The notes under the pieces: generated by a model
The model's input: the letters and a program-made list of their open reading frames with translations, nothing else
Databases searched by the model: none
Told to the model about the DNA's origin: nothing
Part shown: piece by piece, positions 1 to 6,066 of the stretch
Position numbering within the stretch: position 1 is the stretch's first letter
Layout of the letters: each line of letters opens with the position of its first letter
Source of the DNA: Flavobacteriales bacterium UBA720
GTDB lineage: Bacteria; Bacteroidota; Bacteroidia; Flavobacteriales; Weeksellaceae
Direction: 5' to 3'
Length of the DNA stretch: 16,278 bases
NCBI GenBank assembly: GCA_002297505.1
Contig: DBLQ01000053.1
Location: 6,622-22,899, forward strand
Position numbers and translations under genes: made by a program

Positions 1-10
1 AATTTCCACA

Positions 11-547
11 ATGAAACTATTTTACGCCATTTTGGGTGCCACACCTCCGGGCAGGCATATTGAGCAGCATGATGTCTTCTTCGGGATAGCAGAGCAGCTG
101 GAAGATCTCTATGACGAGATGCGCAGCTTCTGGTCCGATGCCAAAATCCATATCGACTGCTTTCAGGAAGTGCTTTTTGCCGATGGATACGAAGTAGAAA
201 TCGTGGAAGGACCGTCAGATCCACAAGCCGAACAGCTTTTTTTTATCAACCTGGGCGGCTACAAACCGGGCCATTTTGTTGAATATCACGAGATGCATCT
301 GATGGTAGGACCGGCACTTTCAGACATCATCAAACGGGTGAAGCAAACCGAGTTCTATAAAACAATGGGTTTCAAAAATGCGATGAGCCACATCGACGAG
401 AAATTTGGAGTCGATATCGATGACGTTTATAATGTTAATGATCTTCTTTCTGCGGAAACCAAATCCAGATTTTCCATTGTGCTGAAAAGGTCGGATGCGG
501 AACATCAGGAAAATCCTATGAAAATCGGCTATCACAGGCTTAGATAA
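11..547 (+). CDS. DUF1543 domain-containing protein
   Basis: A 178-residue protein that I recognise as a DUF1543 family member. The family's biochemical role is not known to me. Visible family features are the N-terminal MKLFYAILGATPPGR segment, the conserved IEQHDVFFGI segment (residues about 17-26), the HIDCFQEV segment near residue 47 and the LFFINLGGY segment near residue 76. There is no signal peptide or membrane segment, so it is probably cytoplasmic. The ATG at 11 fits the usual start of this family. The frame crosses a T8 run at 237-244 without a break. The next gene starts 11 bases after the stop on the same strand, so the two are likely co-transcribed and end at the hairpin at 1011. 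The upstream neighbour lies outside the window. Confidence 0.85.
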   Translation: MKLFYAILGATPPGRHIEQHDVFFGIAEQLEDLYDEMRSFWSDAKIHIDCFQEVLFADGYEVEIVEGPSDPQAEQLFFINLGGYKPGHFVEYHEMHLMVGPALSDIIKRVKQTEFYKTMGFKNAMSHIDEKFGVDIDDVYNVNDLLSAETKSRFSIVLKRSDAEHQENPMKIGYHRLR

Positions 548-558
548 TTTTTTTTGAT

Positions 559-999
559 ATGAAGCAATTAGTTTTGATGTTAGCGCTGAGTCCTGCATTC
601 TTTTTCGCTCAGAAAGCTGATGAAGATGCTGTAAAATCAACGATTAATCAGTTGTTCCAGGGAATGAAGAATTCCGATTCTGTATTGATAAGAAAATCCC
701 TCGCACCATCAGCCATTCTGCAGACCATTACCAAAAATGGGGAAGTGAAGAGCGAAAATATGGGTGACTTCATAAAAAGCATCGCCAAGGCGGAAAAACA
801 AAGTCTGGATGAAAGGATTTCATTCTTTAATGTACTTATTGACGGGAATCTGGCTTCCGTATGGACGCCTTATGCTTTTTATTACAAAGGTCAGTTTTCG
901 CACTGCGGTGTCAATTCTTTTCAGTTGGTAAAATCTGACAATGCGTGGAGAATCCAATACATTATAGACACCAGAAGAAAAGATAACTGCGTGAAATAA
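559..999 (+). CDS. Secreted NTF2-like (SnoaL/lumazine-binding type) protein
   Basis: A 146-residue protein with a short N-terminal signal peptide (hydrophobic MKQLVLMLALSPAFFFAQ, cleavage probably near residue 17-18), so it is exported to the periplasm. The mature part resembles the nuclear transport factor 2-like fold as found in DUF4440 or putative lumazine-binding proteins: an N-terminal helix with DAVKSTINQLFQGMKNSD, then strands ending in SVWTPYAFYYKGQFSHCGVN and WRIQYIIDTRR. Such domains bind small ligands or act as small enzymes; no substrate can be named here. It lies 11 bases after the DUF1543 gene on the same strand and is followed by a rho-independent terminator, so the pair forms a small operon. 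The family call is by sequence pattern and fairly firm; the function is open. Confidence 0.8.
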   Translation: MKQLVLMLALSPAFFFAQKADEDAVKSTINQLFQGMKNSDSVLIRKSLAPSAILQTITKNGEVKSENMGDFIKSIAKAEKQSLDERISFFNVLIDGNLASVWTPYAFYYKGQFSHCGVNSFQLVKSDNAWRIQYIIDTRRKDNCVK

Positions 1000-1010
1000 A
1001 TACCGGTAAG

Positions 1011-1033
1011 AATGGACTTTTGTCCATTTTTTT
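1011..1033 (+). terminator. Rho-independent terminator after the NTF2-like gene
   Basis: A 7-bp perfect stem (AATGGAC at 1011-1017 with GTCCATT at 1022-1028) closes a TTTT loop and runs straight into further T residues to 1033. It lies 12 bases after the stop codon at 999. Confidence 0.8.
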
Positions 1034-1081
1034 AATTTCAGCCAAAAACTTCAGTCAATCTAAAAGTAAATAAAGTAAAAG

Positions 1082-1100
1082 TGAAACGCTTTGCGTTTCA
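1082..1100. promoter_or_regulatory. Palindrome/hairpin in the purK leader
   Basis: TGAAACGC (1082-1089) and GCGTTTCA (1093-1100) form a perfect 8-bp inverted repeat around TTT. It ends 30 bases before the purK ATG. It has no following T tract, so it is not a standard terminator. It could be an operator for a dimeric regulator or a structured 5' leader. No factor can be assigned, and I found no copy in front of purE. Confidence 0.4.
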
Positions 1101-1130
1101 TCTGGCAAATAAAAAAATAAGTATATACAG

Positions 1131-2240
1131 ATGAAAATAGGAATTTTAGGAGGTGGACAATTGGGAAGGATGTTCATCCAAGAAGCCTTAAAATATGATG
1201 ATGAATTTTACGTTCTGGACCCGAATCCGGAATGTTCCTGCGCCAATATTTCACATTTTACCCGAGGCGATTTCAATGATTATGACACCGTTCTGGAATT
1301 TGGTCAGGACAAAGACGTTATCACAATTGAAATCGAACACGTGAATGCAGATGCGCTGGAATTCCTGGAAAATCAAGGTGTGAAAGTGGTTCCGAATTCT
1401 AAAATCATCAAAATTATTCAACAAAAAATTCTTCAAAAGAAGTTCTATGAAGAAAATAGAATTCCGTCTCCCGAATTCGAGATTATGGACGGCAGTGAGG
1501 AAGAAATCAAAATTCAGTTGCCTTTTGTGCAAAAGCTAAATACCGGCGGTTACGACGGGAAAGGTGTACAGCTGATCCGCTCTAATGAAGATTGGAGAAA
1601 TCTGTGGACGCAGGAATCTGTTTTGGAAAATCTGGTAGATATTGGAAAAGAATTATCCGTAATTGTTGCTAAAAATGAAAGCGGCGGAATTAAAACCTTT
1701 CCCGTAACAGAAATGGTAGCCGACCCGAAACTCAATCTTCTCGATTTTAATATTTGTCCGGGGGATATTTCTGAGGAGACTCAAAATCAGATTGATGTGA
1801 TTGCCAATCAATTCATCCATTCTGCAGATTCCCCAGGACTTTTTGCGATTGAATTGTTCCTTGATAAAACAGGAAAAGTCTGGGTGAATGAGACCGCGCC
1901 AAGACTTCATAATTCCGGACATCAATCCCAGGAAGGTAATGCCAATTCTCAGTTTGAACAATTTTACAGGGTGGTCACCAATCAGCCTTTAGCCGATACA
2001 GATGCTTTCGGATTTTCCGGCATGCTGAACTTGGTAGGCGAAGACAATTTTTCCGGAACCGTGAAGTATGAAGGTCTGGAGGAAGTTCTGAAACTCCCAA
2101 AAACTTACGTTCATCTCTACGGAAAAAAAGACACGAAACCCGGAAGAAAAATGGGGCACATCAATGTTCTGGCAGATTCCAGAGAAGAACTGATGAAGAA
2201 ACTGATTCACATCAAGTCTTTGGTGCGTGTCATCGCATAA
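1131..2240 (+). CDS. purK: N5-carboxyaminoimidazole ribonucleotide synthase PurK
   Basis: PurK, 369 residues, close to the usual family length. It uses ATP and bicarbonate to turn AIR into N5-CAIR in de novo purine synthesis, in the cytoplasm. The N-terminal nucleotide-binding segment ILGGGQLGRM is at residues 5-14. The ATP-grasp glycine loop NTGGYDGKG is at 137-145. The two acidic metal ligands are expected at E241 (in FAIELF) and E254 (in VNETAPR), followed by the family signature RLHNSGHQS at 258-266. The common form of that signature has RPHNSGH; here the Pro is Leu. The partner gene purE is on the same strand but 1.6 kb away, beyond two opposite-strand genes. The leader contains the palindrome at 1082-1100. 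Transcription probably ends at the shared hairpin at 2243. Confidence 0.95.
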   Translation: MKIGILGGGQLGRMFIQEALKYDDEFYVLDPNPECSCANISHFTRGDFNDYDTVLEFGQDKDVITIEIEHVNADALEFLENQGVKVVPNSKIIKIIQQKILQKKFYEENRIPSPEFEIMDGSEEEIKIQLPFVQKLNTGGYDGKGVQLIRSNEDWRNLWTQESVLENLVDIGKELSVIVAKNESGGIKTFPVTEMVADPKLNLLDFNICPGDISEETQNQIDVIANQFIHSADSPGLFAIELFLDKTGKVWVNETAPRLHNSGHQSQEGNANSQFEQFYRVVTNQPLADTDAFGFSGMLNLVGEDNFSGTVKYEGLEEVLKLPKTYVHLYGKKDTKPGRKMGHINVLADSREELMKKLIHIKSLVRVIA

Positions 2241-2242
2241 AA

Positions 2243-2267
2243 AAACGGTCAGAACTTCTGACCGTTT
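2243..2267. terminator. Bidirectional terminator between purK and the lipoprotein gene
   Basis: AAACGGTCAGAA (2243-2254) and TTCTGACCGTTT (2256-2267) are perfectly complementary, with one base between; in practice a 10-bp stem with a 5-base loop. It starts just after the purK stop. Read on the minus strand the stem is followed by seven T residues, so it is strongest as the terminator of the lipoprotein gene ending at 2287. On plus the T tract is weak. Confidence 0.8.
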
Positions 2268-2286
2268 GATTGTATAATGCTTGTGC

Positions 2287-2751
2287 TTATTTAGCTTTGG
2301 CTTTTTCCAGAGTATTATTATAAGCGTCTTTGGCGTCTGCAGCAGTTTTGTTCAGCGCTTCTTTGCTGTCCTGCGCTGCCGCCTTCATGTCTTGTTTTGC
2401 ATTCTCTGCGGCCACTTTGGTTTTGTCCACAGCGTTGTTAATGCCTTCTTTCATATCCTGAGCGGCATTTCCAACTGCGGTTTTGGTGTTTTCCCACGCC
2501 ATATTGGCATCAGCCAGCGCCTTTCTTGCAGCAGCTTCCGCATCTTTATCACCTTTTTTGATGGCGGCATCCAGATCCATCTGTGCTTTGTCTACGGCAG
2601 ATTTGGCTTCTACCTCAGTCATCGGTGTGGTTTCAGAAGTCACTACTGCTACAGTGTCTTTGTTGGCATCAGTAACTACAGTTTCTTCTTTCTTGGTGCA
2701 GGATACTGCGATAAGTCCGGCTGCAGCAGCCGTTAATAAGATTTTTTTCAT
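2287..2751 (-). CDS. Alanine-rich amphipathic-helix lipoprotein
   Basis: A 154-residue predicted lipoprotein. The signal peptide MKKILLTAAAAGLIAVSC ends in a lipobox with Cys18 as the lipidated residue, followed by TKKEE. From about residue 45 to the end the protein is almost entirely Ala, Lys, Asp, Glu, Asn and Gln with no Pro or Cys. It contains repeated units such as AAENAKQDMKAAAQDSKEAL, which suggests one long amphipathic helix. This resembles LEA-like or apolipoprotein-like helical proteins, but I do not recognise a named family and assign no function. The composition also opens long antisense frames, which I treat as shadows. It converges with purK and shares the hairpin at 2243. A candidate promoter lies at 2796-2828. 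Confidence 0.8.
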   Translation of the reverse strand: MKKILLTAAAAGLIAVSCTKKEETVVTDANKDTVAVVTSETTPMTEVEAKSAVDKAQMDLDAAIKKGDKDAEAAARKALADANMAWENTKTAVGNAAQDMKEGINNAVDKTKVAAENAKQDMKAAAQDSKEALNKTAADAKDAYNNTLEKAKAK

Positions 2752-2795
2752 TGTAAAATGTTTATTTGGGTTAAAAAATGTGTTTTATTTTAATG

Positions 2796-2828
2796 TAAAT
2801 ATATCAATTTGGTTAATATCTCCGCAAA
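2796..2828 (-). promoter_or_regulatory. Candidate promoter of the alanine-rich lipoprotein gene
   Basis: On the minus strand TTTG (2825-2828) is followed after 21 bases by TATATTTA (2796-2803). This is one base from the Bacteroidota -7 consensus TAnnTTTG, with a plausible -33 element. The -7 element ends 44 bases before the ATG at 2751. Confidence 0.35.
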
Positions 2829-2836
2829 ATTTTTTT

Positions 2837-3754
2837 TTACGGTTTCAAGTTTTTCCGCATTAATCTGAATTTCAACATTCCGGGTTTGTAATTAATGATA
2901 AAAACCCCGATGATGATACAGGCCGTTGCGATGATAAATTTAGCTGAAATCGTCTCACCCAAAACCAGCCAGCTGAGGAAAATACTTATCATCGTATTGA
3001 CATAAGACAGGATGGAAACCTGCGTGGGCAGCAAGGTTTTCAGCAGATAATGGTAAGAGAAGAAAGCAAGAACGGAACCAAAAATTGTCAGATATACAAT
3101 CGCCGCAATGCTTTTGGCAGACCAGGAAGCAACATCTATGCGGTCGGAAAATGAAAATGCAAAGACCAGCTGTATAGCGCCGGCAAAGGCAAATTGATAA
3201 AAAAGATTCAGGAACAGATTATTATTCTGAAGGTTGATCTTTTTGGTGTAAATGGTCCCAAGTCCCCAGCACATCAGCGCAATGATGAGAATCAGCAGTC
3301 CTAATCTGTAACTCGGATTCGTCACATCATTGATGCCATCCCAGAAAATGAACAGTACGCCAAAAAATCCCATCATTAAACCTACCATGGTTCGGTATGT
3401 GAATTTTTCCATGCCGATTGCCATGCTCGCCACGAAAATAAAAATGGGAGAGAGCGCACTGATGAGTGACGTGAGACTGCTCGTCAGATTTTCCTCCGCC
3501 ACTGTAGTCAGGCCGTTGGCACCCACCAACATTAGCGAGGCCAGAGTGAGCTGGATTCTTAAATTGCGCCAGCCAATCCATTTCAGATTTTTGGTAAAGA
3601 TTAAAAATGGCAACAATACGATGGCCGCGAGCAGCTGACGCAGGCCGGCCACAAACCAGGGCGGTACAGTTTCAACGCCGATTTTTATGCCCAGGAAAGT
3701 CGTTCCCCAGACAATGGCGACTACGAAGATTGCGATAATGGTTTTTGAGTTCAA
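2837..3754 (-). CDS. EamA/DMT-superfamily exporter
   Basis: A 305-residue integral membrane protein of the drug/metabolite transporter superfamily. It carries two EamA repeats of about five helices each, giving about ten membrane segments. The first helix has AIVWGTTFLGIKIG (residues about 13-26), and the WG-T and FLG pattern is typical of EamA proteins. The second repeat begins around LLILIIALMCWGLGTIYTKK. It sits in the inner membrane and probably exports a small metabolite or amino acid; the substrate cannot be told from sequence. The C-terminus is basic (FRLMRKNLKP). It is divergent from purE, with 90 bases between the starts, and each start has its own TAnnTTTG element. A link to purine metabolism is possible by position only and is not supported by motifs. 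Confidence 0.85.
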   Translation of the reverse strand: MNSKTIIAIFVVAIVWGTTFLGIKIGVETVPPWFVAGLRQLLAAIVLLPFLIFTKNLKWIGWRNLRIQLTLASLMLVGANGLTTVAEENLTSSLTSLISALSPIFIFVASMAIGMEKFTYRTMVGLMMGFFGVLFIFWDGINDVTNPSYRLGLLILIIALMCWGLGTIYTKKINLQNNNLFLNLFYQFAFAGAIQLVFAFSFSDRIDVASWSAKSIAAIVYLTIFGSVLAFFSYHYLLKTLLPTQVSILSYVNTMISIFLSWLVLGETISAKFIIATACIIIGVFIINYKPGMLKFRLMRKNLKP

Positions 3755-3776
3755 AACTTTTTGTGAAATTAATGTT

Positions 3777-3784
3777 CAAAGGTA
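3777..3784 (-). promoter_or_regulatory. Candidate -7 element of the EamA exporter gene
   Basis: TACCTTTG on the minus strand matches TAnnTTTG and ends 22 bases before the ATG at 3754. No clear -33 TTTG is seen upstream. Confidence 0.45.
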
Positions 3785-3815
3785 TTTCAAAAACTCCGGT
3801 TTAGCGATAAATTTT

Positions 3816-3823
3816 TATCTTTG
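3816..3823 (+). promoter_or_regulatory. Candidate -7 element of purE
   Basis: TATCTTTG matches TAnnTTTG and ends 21 bases before the purE ATG. No clear -33 element. It faces the EamA promoter about 30 bases away. Confidence 0.5.
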
Positions 3824-3844
3824 GCTATCTAATAAAAATAAGAA

Positions 3845-4345
3845 ATGGTAGGTATCATCATGGGCAGCCAAAGCGATTTGCCAATAATGCAGCAGGCGGC
3901 TGATTTTCTAAAGTCTCAGGACATTCCGTATGAATTGACTGTAGTTTCGGCACACAGAACACCCGAGCGGATGCTGGAGTATGCCAAAACCGCGAAAGAA
4001 AGAGGTCTGAAAGTGATCGTTGCAGGTGCAGGCGGCGCGGCACACCTTCCAGGCATGGTGGCCAGCTGTACCACGTTGCCGGTGATCGGCGTTCCGATAT
4101 TATCCAGCAATTCCATTGACGGCTGGGATTCGGTCCTGTCGATTTTACAAATGCCATCAGGAATTCCGGTGGCTACTGTCGCGCTGAATGGTGCGACCAA
4201 TGCAGGAATTCTCGCAGCAAAGATCTTAGGAACTTCCGATGCAGGCATTTCCGACAAGCTTCAGAAATATCAGGAATCATTAAAGGAGAAAGTTCTCGGA
4301 ACTGTCGATGAGATCAAGAAAATGCATCCCAATCCGTTTGATTAA
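3845..4345 (+). CDS. purE: N5-CAIR mutase PurE (class I)
   Basis: PurE, 166 residues, the usual length of the class I enzyme. It converts N5-CAIR, made by PurK, into CAIR in de novo purine synthesis. Family motifs are clear: GSQSD at residues 7-11, SAHRTP at 35-40 with the catalytic His37, and GAGGAAHLPGM at 61-71. The ATG is supported by the conserved N-terminus MVGIIMGSQSD and by a TAnnTTTG element 21 bases upstream. A GNAT gene follows 18 bases after the stop and is probably co-transcribed. The presence of purK in the same window agrees with a class I PurE that needs N5-CAIR rather than direct CO2 addition to AIR. Confidence 0.97.
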   Translation: MVGIIMGSQSDLPIMQQAADFLKSQDIPYELTVVSAHRTPERMLEYAKTAKERGLKVIVAGAGGAAHLPGMVASCTTLPVIGVPILSSNSIDGWDSVLSILQMPSGIPVATVALNGATNAGILAAKILGTSDAGISDKLQKYQESLKEKVLGTVDEIKKMHPNPFD

Positions 4346-4363
4346 TCCATTCATTCCCATACT

Positions 4364-4852
4364 ATGTCAGTCATCATAAGATCCAATCAAGCACAGGATA
4401 ATGCCATTCTCTCCAAGATTATCCGCAACTCTTTCCATGATTTCGAAGTCCGGTGTAAAGAAGGTACAGTGTATACCGATCCCACTACGGATGATCTGTT
4501 TACTTTATTTCAGCAGGAGCGATCTGCGCTGTTTGTTGCAGAAGAAAACGATGTGATATTAGGTTGCTGCGGAATTTTCCCCACGGACAATTTACCGGAA
4601 GATACTACGGAACTCGTGAAATTTTATCTTGCAAAAGAGGCCAGAGGCAAAGGAATTGGAAAATTATTGCTGGAAAAATGTCTGGAAAAAGCAAAAGATT
4701 TGGGGTACAAAAAAGTTTATCTGGAAAGCATTCCTGAATTCAGCAAAGCCGTTTCCATCTATGAGAAGCAGGGTTTTACATACCTGGATCAACCGCTGGG
4801 GAATTCCGGGCACTCCGGATGTGATCTTTGGATGATCAAGACGTTGGAGTAG
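4364..4852 (+). CDS. GNAT family N-acetyltransferase
   Basis: A 162-residue acetyl-CoA-dependent N-acetyltransferase of the GNAT superfamily. The acetyl-CoA pyrophosphate-binding motif A is ARGKGIGKLLLEKC (residues about 93-106), preceded by strand VKFYLAKEA. Strand 5 and the C-terminal part carry KKVYLESIPEFSKAVSIYEKQGF, with the common Y-K-GF pattern near residue 130-138. The acceptor cannot be identified. It starts 18 bases after purE and so is probably in the purE transcript, which ends at the hairpin at 4865. There is no membrane segment, so it is cytoplasmic. Small GNATs placed next to housekeeping genes often have no functional tie to them, and I infer none here. Confidence 0.9.
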   Translation: MSVIIRSNQAQDNAILSKIIRNSFHDFEVRCKEGTVYTDPTTDDLFTLFQQERSALFVAEENDVILGCCGIFPTDNLPEDTTELVKFYLAKEARGKGIGKLLLEKCLEKAKDLGYKKVYLESIPEFSKAVSIYEKQGFTYLDQPLGNSGHSGCDLWMIKTLE

Positions 4853-4864
4853 ACTTAATTAAAA

Positions 4865-4894
4865 AAAGTCCAGTTCCGCAAGGAGCTGGACTTT
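4865..4894. terminator. Bidirectional terminator between the GNAT and S1/P1 nuclease genes
   Basis: AAAGTCCAGTTCC (4865-4877) pairs with GGAGCTGGACTTT (4882-4894) with one G-T wobble, around a GCAA loop (a GNRA tetraloop). On the minus strand it is followed by seven T residues, so it best serves the nuclease gene ending at 4933. On plus it lies 12 bases after the GNAT stop. Confidence 0.85.
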
Positions 4895-4932
4895 ATGTAA
4901 TAATCAGGATTCTGATTTTTTTCTGATTTCTC

Positions 4933-5727
4933 TTAGCCAAAAATGTCATTAAGAACCTTTGCTAAGCGCAATCCGCCGTAAAGCAACTGTCTTTCTAATG
5001 TCGGTTCAAAACGGTAATTGTAAGCATAGCTTAATTTCGAATCTTTTGGCGTATGATAATAGATGGAATTGGCGATTTTGTGGCTGTCATAGAGCCATTC
5101 TTCCAGAGTTCCGCTCTGGATCTGCTTAACTTGATCTTTGGATTGGATGTCGAGCAGGTTGGCAAACTCTGTGTAAGTATATTTTTGGTCATCCACCAAC
5201 TTGGAATCCCAGAGGGAATGCAGATTGGTGTTCTGGCCAAAGTAGGTCAGATTGATTTTATTGCCGCCCAGATCCTCGGCTCTTCCCACGTGCAAAGGCT
5301 GATGCAGGTCGCCAACGAGGTGAATCAGGAAAATCAGAGCGACTTTCTTATCATTGTCCGAGACATTATTGTCCTTGATTTTCGCAGAAAGAATTTTGAT
5401 TTGTGTGTAGAGATTCGGTGCTTTTTGTAATTCCAAAGAATCCTTGAACTGCTGGAAATTTTTTTGTGGATTGATGTTCACATAGTGCCAGGCGGAAGTT
5501 TCTTTCCAAACGCCGGTAGTATCCGATTTGATAAAATCCGGCCAGTTGGCATAGTAGGCCATCTTCTGTTCGCCGAACAATTTTTTGATATTTCTCTGGG
5601 CTCTGGAAGTCAGATGATGCTGAGCAATTTCTGCTACGATGCGATGTCCCGTGAGTCCCCAGGCAAAAGAATAAAGCGAAGACAGCACGCAAACAGCCAC
5701 TGCCAGTCTTTGTAAAATACTTTTCAT
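4933..5727 (-). CDS. Secreted S1/P1-type zinc nuclease
   Basis: A 264-residue S1/P1 family nuclease. These trinuclear-zinc enzymes cleave single-stranded DNA and RNA and have 3'-nucleotidase activity; they act outside the cytoplasm. The signal peptide (residues 1-22, ending SFA) leaves Trp23 as the mature N-terminus, as required because the N-terminal Trp binds zinc in P1 nuclease. All nine expected ligands are present: W23, H28, D64, H81, H136, D140, H146, H170 and D174. The spacings within the 136/140/146 and 170/174 groups are the same as in P1 nuclease. The motif LIHLVGDLHQPLH (134-146) is diagnostic. It is transcribed alone, with a -7 element at 5748 and a terminator at 4865. It probably scavenges phosphate or nucleosides from extracellular nucleic acids. 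Confidence 0.95.
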   Translation of the reverse strand: MKSILQRLAVAVCVLSSLYSFAWGLTGHRIVAEIAQHHLTSRAQRNIKKLFGEQKMAYYANWPDFIKSDTTGVWKETSAWHYVNINPQKNFQQFKDSLELQKAPNLYTQIKILSAKIKDNNVSDNDKKVALIFLIHLVGDLHQPLHVGRAEDLGGNKINLTYFGQNTNLHSLWDSKLVDDQKYTYTEFANLLDIQSKDQVKQIQSGTLEEWLYDSHKIANSIYYHTPKDSKLSYAYNYRFEPTLERQLLYGGLRLAKVLNDIFG

Positions 5728-5747
5728 TTTAATTTAATTTCAAGCTG

Positions 5748-5755
5748 CAAAGATA
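5748..5755 (-). promoter_or_regulatory. Candidate -7 element of the S1/P1 nuclease gene
   Basis: TATCTTTG on the minus strand matches TAnnTTTG and ends 20 bases before the ATG at 5727. A matching -33 TTTG is not evident. Confidence 0.5.
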
Positions 5756-5945
5756 ACTTTAGCCACAGTTTTATAGCTTAGAATTTTATGTTAAATATTA
5801 TTAAACTTAGTTTTGCTTGTCCAATTTCACTCCATATTTGCGGATGCTTGGTGTTTATTTTTGTTACGAGGCATACTGTTTGACGGATGATCCTGAGTTC
5901 AAAAATTGACGTCCTTAGTATGATAAAGAAACGAGTTAATTTCCG

Positions 5946-5953
5946 TAAATTTG
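5946..5953 (+). promoter_or_regulatory. Candidate -7 element of uvrA
   Basis: TAAATTTG matches TAnnTTTG, 113 bases before the uvrA ATG. The distance is longer than for the other genes here and no -33 element is clear, so this is a weak call. Confidence 0.3.
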
Positions 5954-6066
5954 CGTTTTTCCATTATACCCACCGGACTTGTTAAATCGTGATGCCGAGA
6001 ATAGTAAATTCTTTTAATTAAATCAGAATTTCTAAGTCCAATAAAAAAAGAAATGAATATCTACAA

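Larger units (their letters stand above)
5728..6066. other. Intergenic region between the S1/P1 nuclease and uvrA genes
   Basis: A 339-base divergent spacer. It holds the nuclease -7 element (5748-5755) and two weak plus-strand promoter candidates: TAAATTTG at 5946-5953, and TTTG (5812-5815) 17 bases before CATATTTG (5833-5840). A 21-codon ATG frame at 5844-5909 is present but unsupported. I see no tRNA, clear hairpin or longer coding frame. The uvrA leader would be unusually long for this window (110-220 bases). Confidence 0.5.

Noticed and set aside
2822..2842. CCGCAAAA / T9 / ACGG hairpin at the end of the EamA gene as a terminator
   Set aside because: The stem has a mismatch, is mostly A-T, overlaps the stop codon and is not followed by a T tract on the minus strand.
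2281..2863. Two plus-strand frames of 151 and 126 codons opposite the alanine-rich lipoprotein
   Set aside because: They are antisense to a gene with a clear lipobox, terminator and helical repeat pattern. Their lengths follow from its codon composition, and their products show no family features.
2837..4345. EamA exporter as a dedicated purine exporter linked to purE
   Set aside because: The only link is divergent position; there are no substrate motifs and no shared regulatory site.
5844..5909. A 21-codon frame in the spacer before uvrA
   Set aside because: It starts almost at the predicted transcription start of the only nearby promoter candidate, has no recognisable product and fits chance for this length.
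5973..6040. Distant GGACTT/AAGTCC pairing in the uvrA leader as a structured RNA
   Set aside because: Only six base pairs over nearly 70 bases with no supporting inner stem; this is expected by chance.
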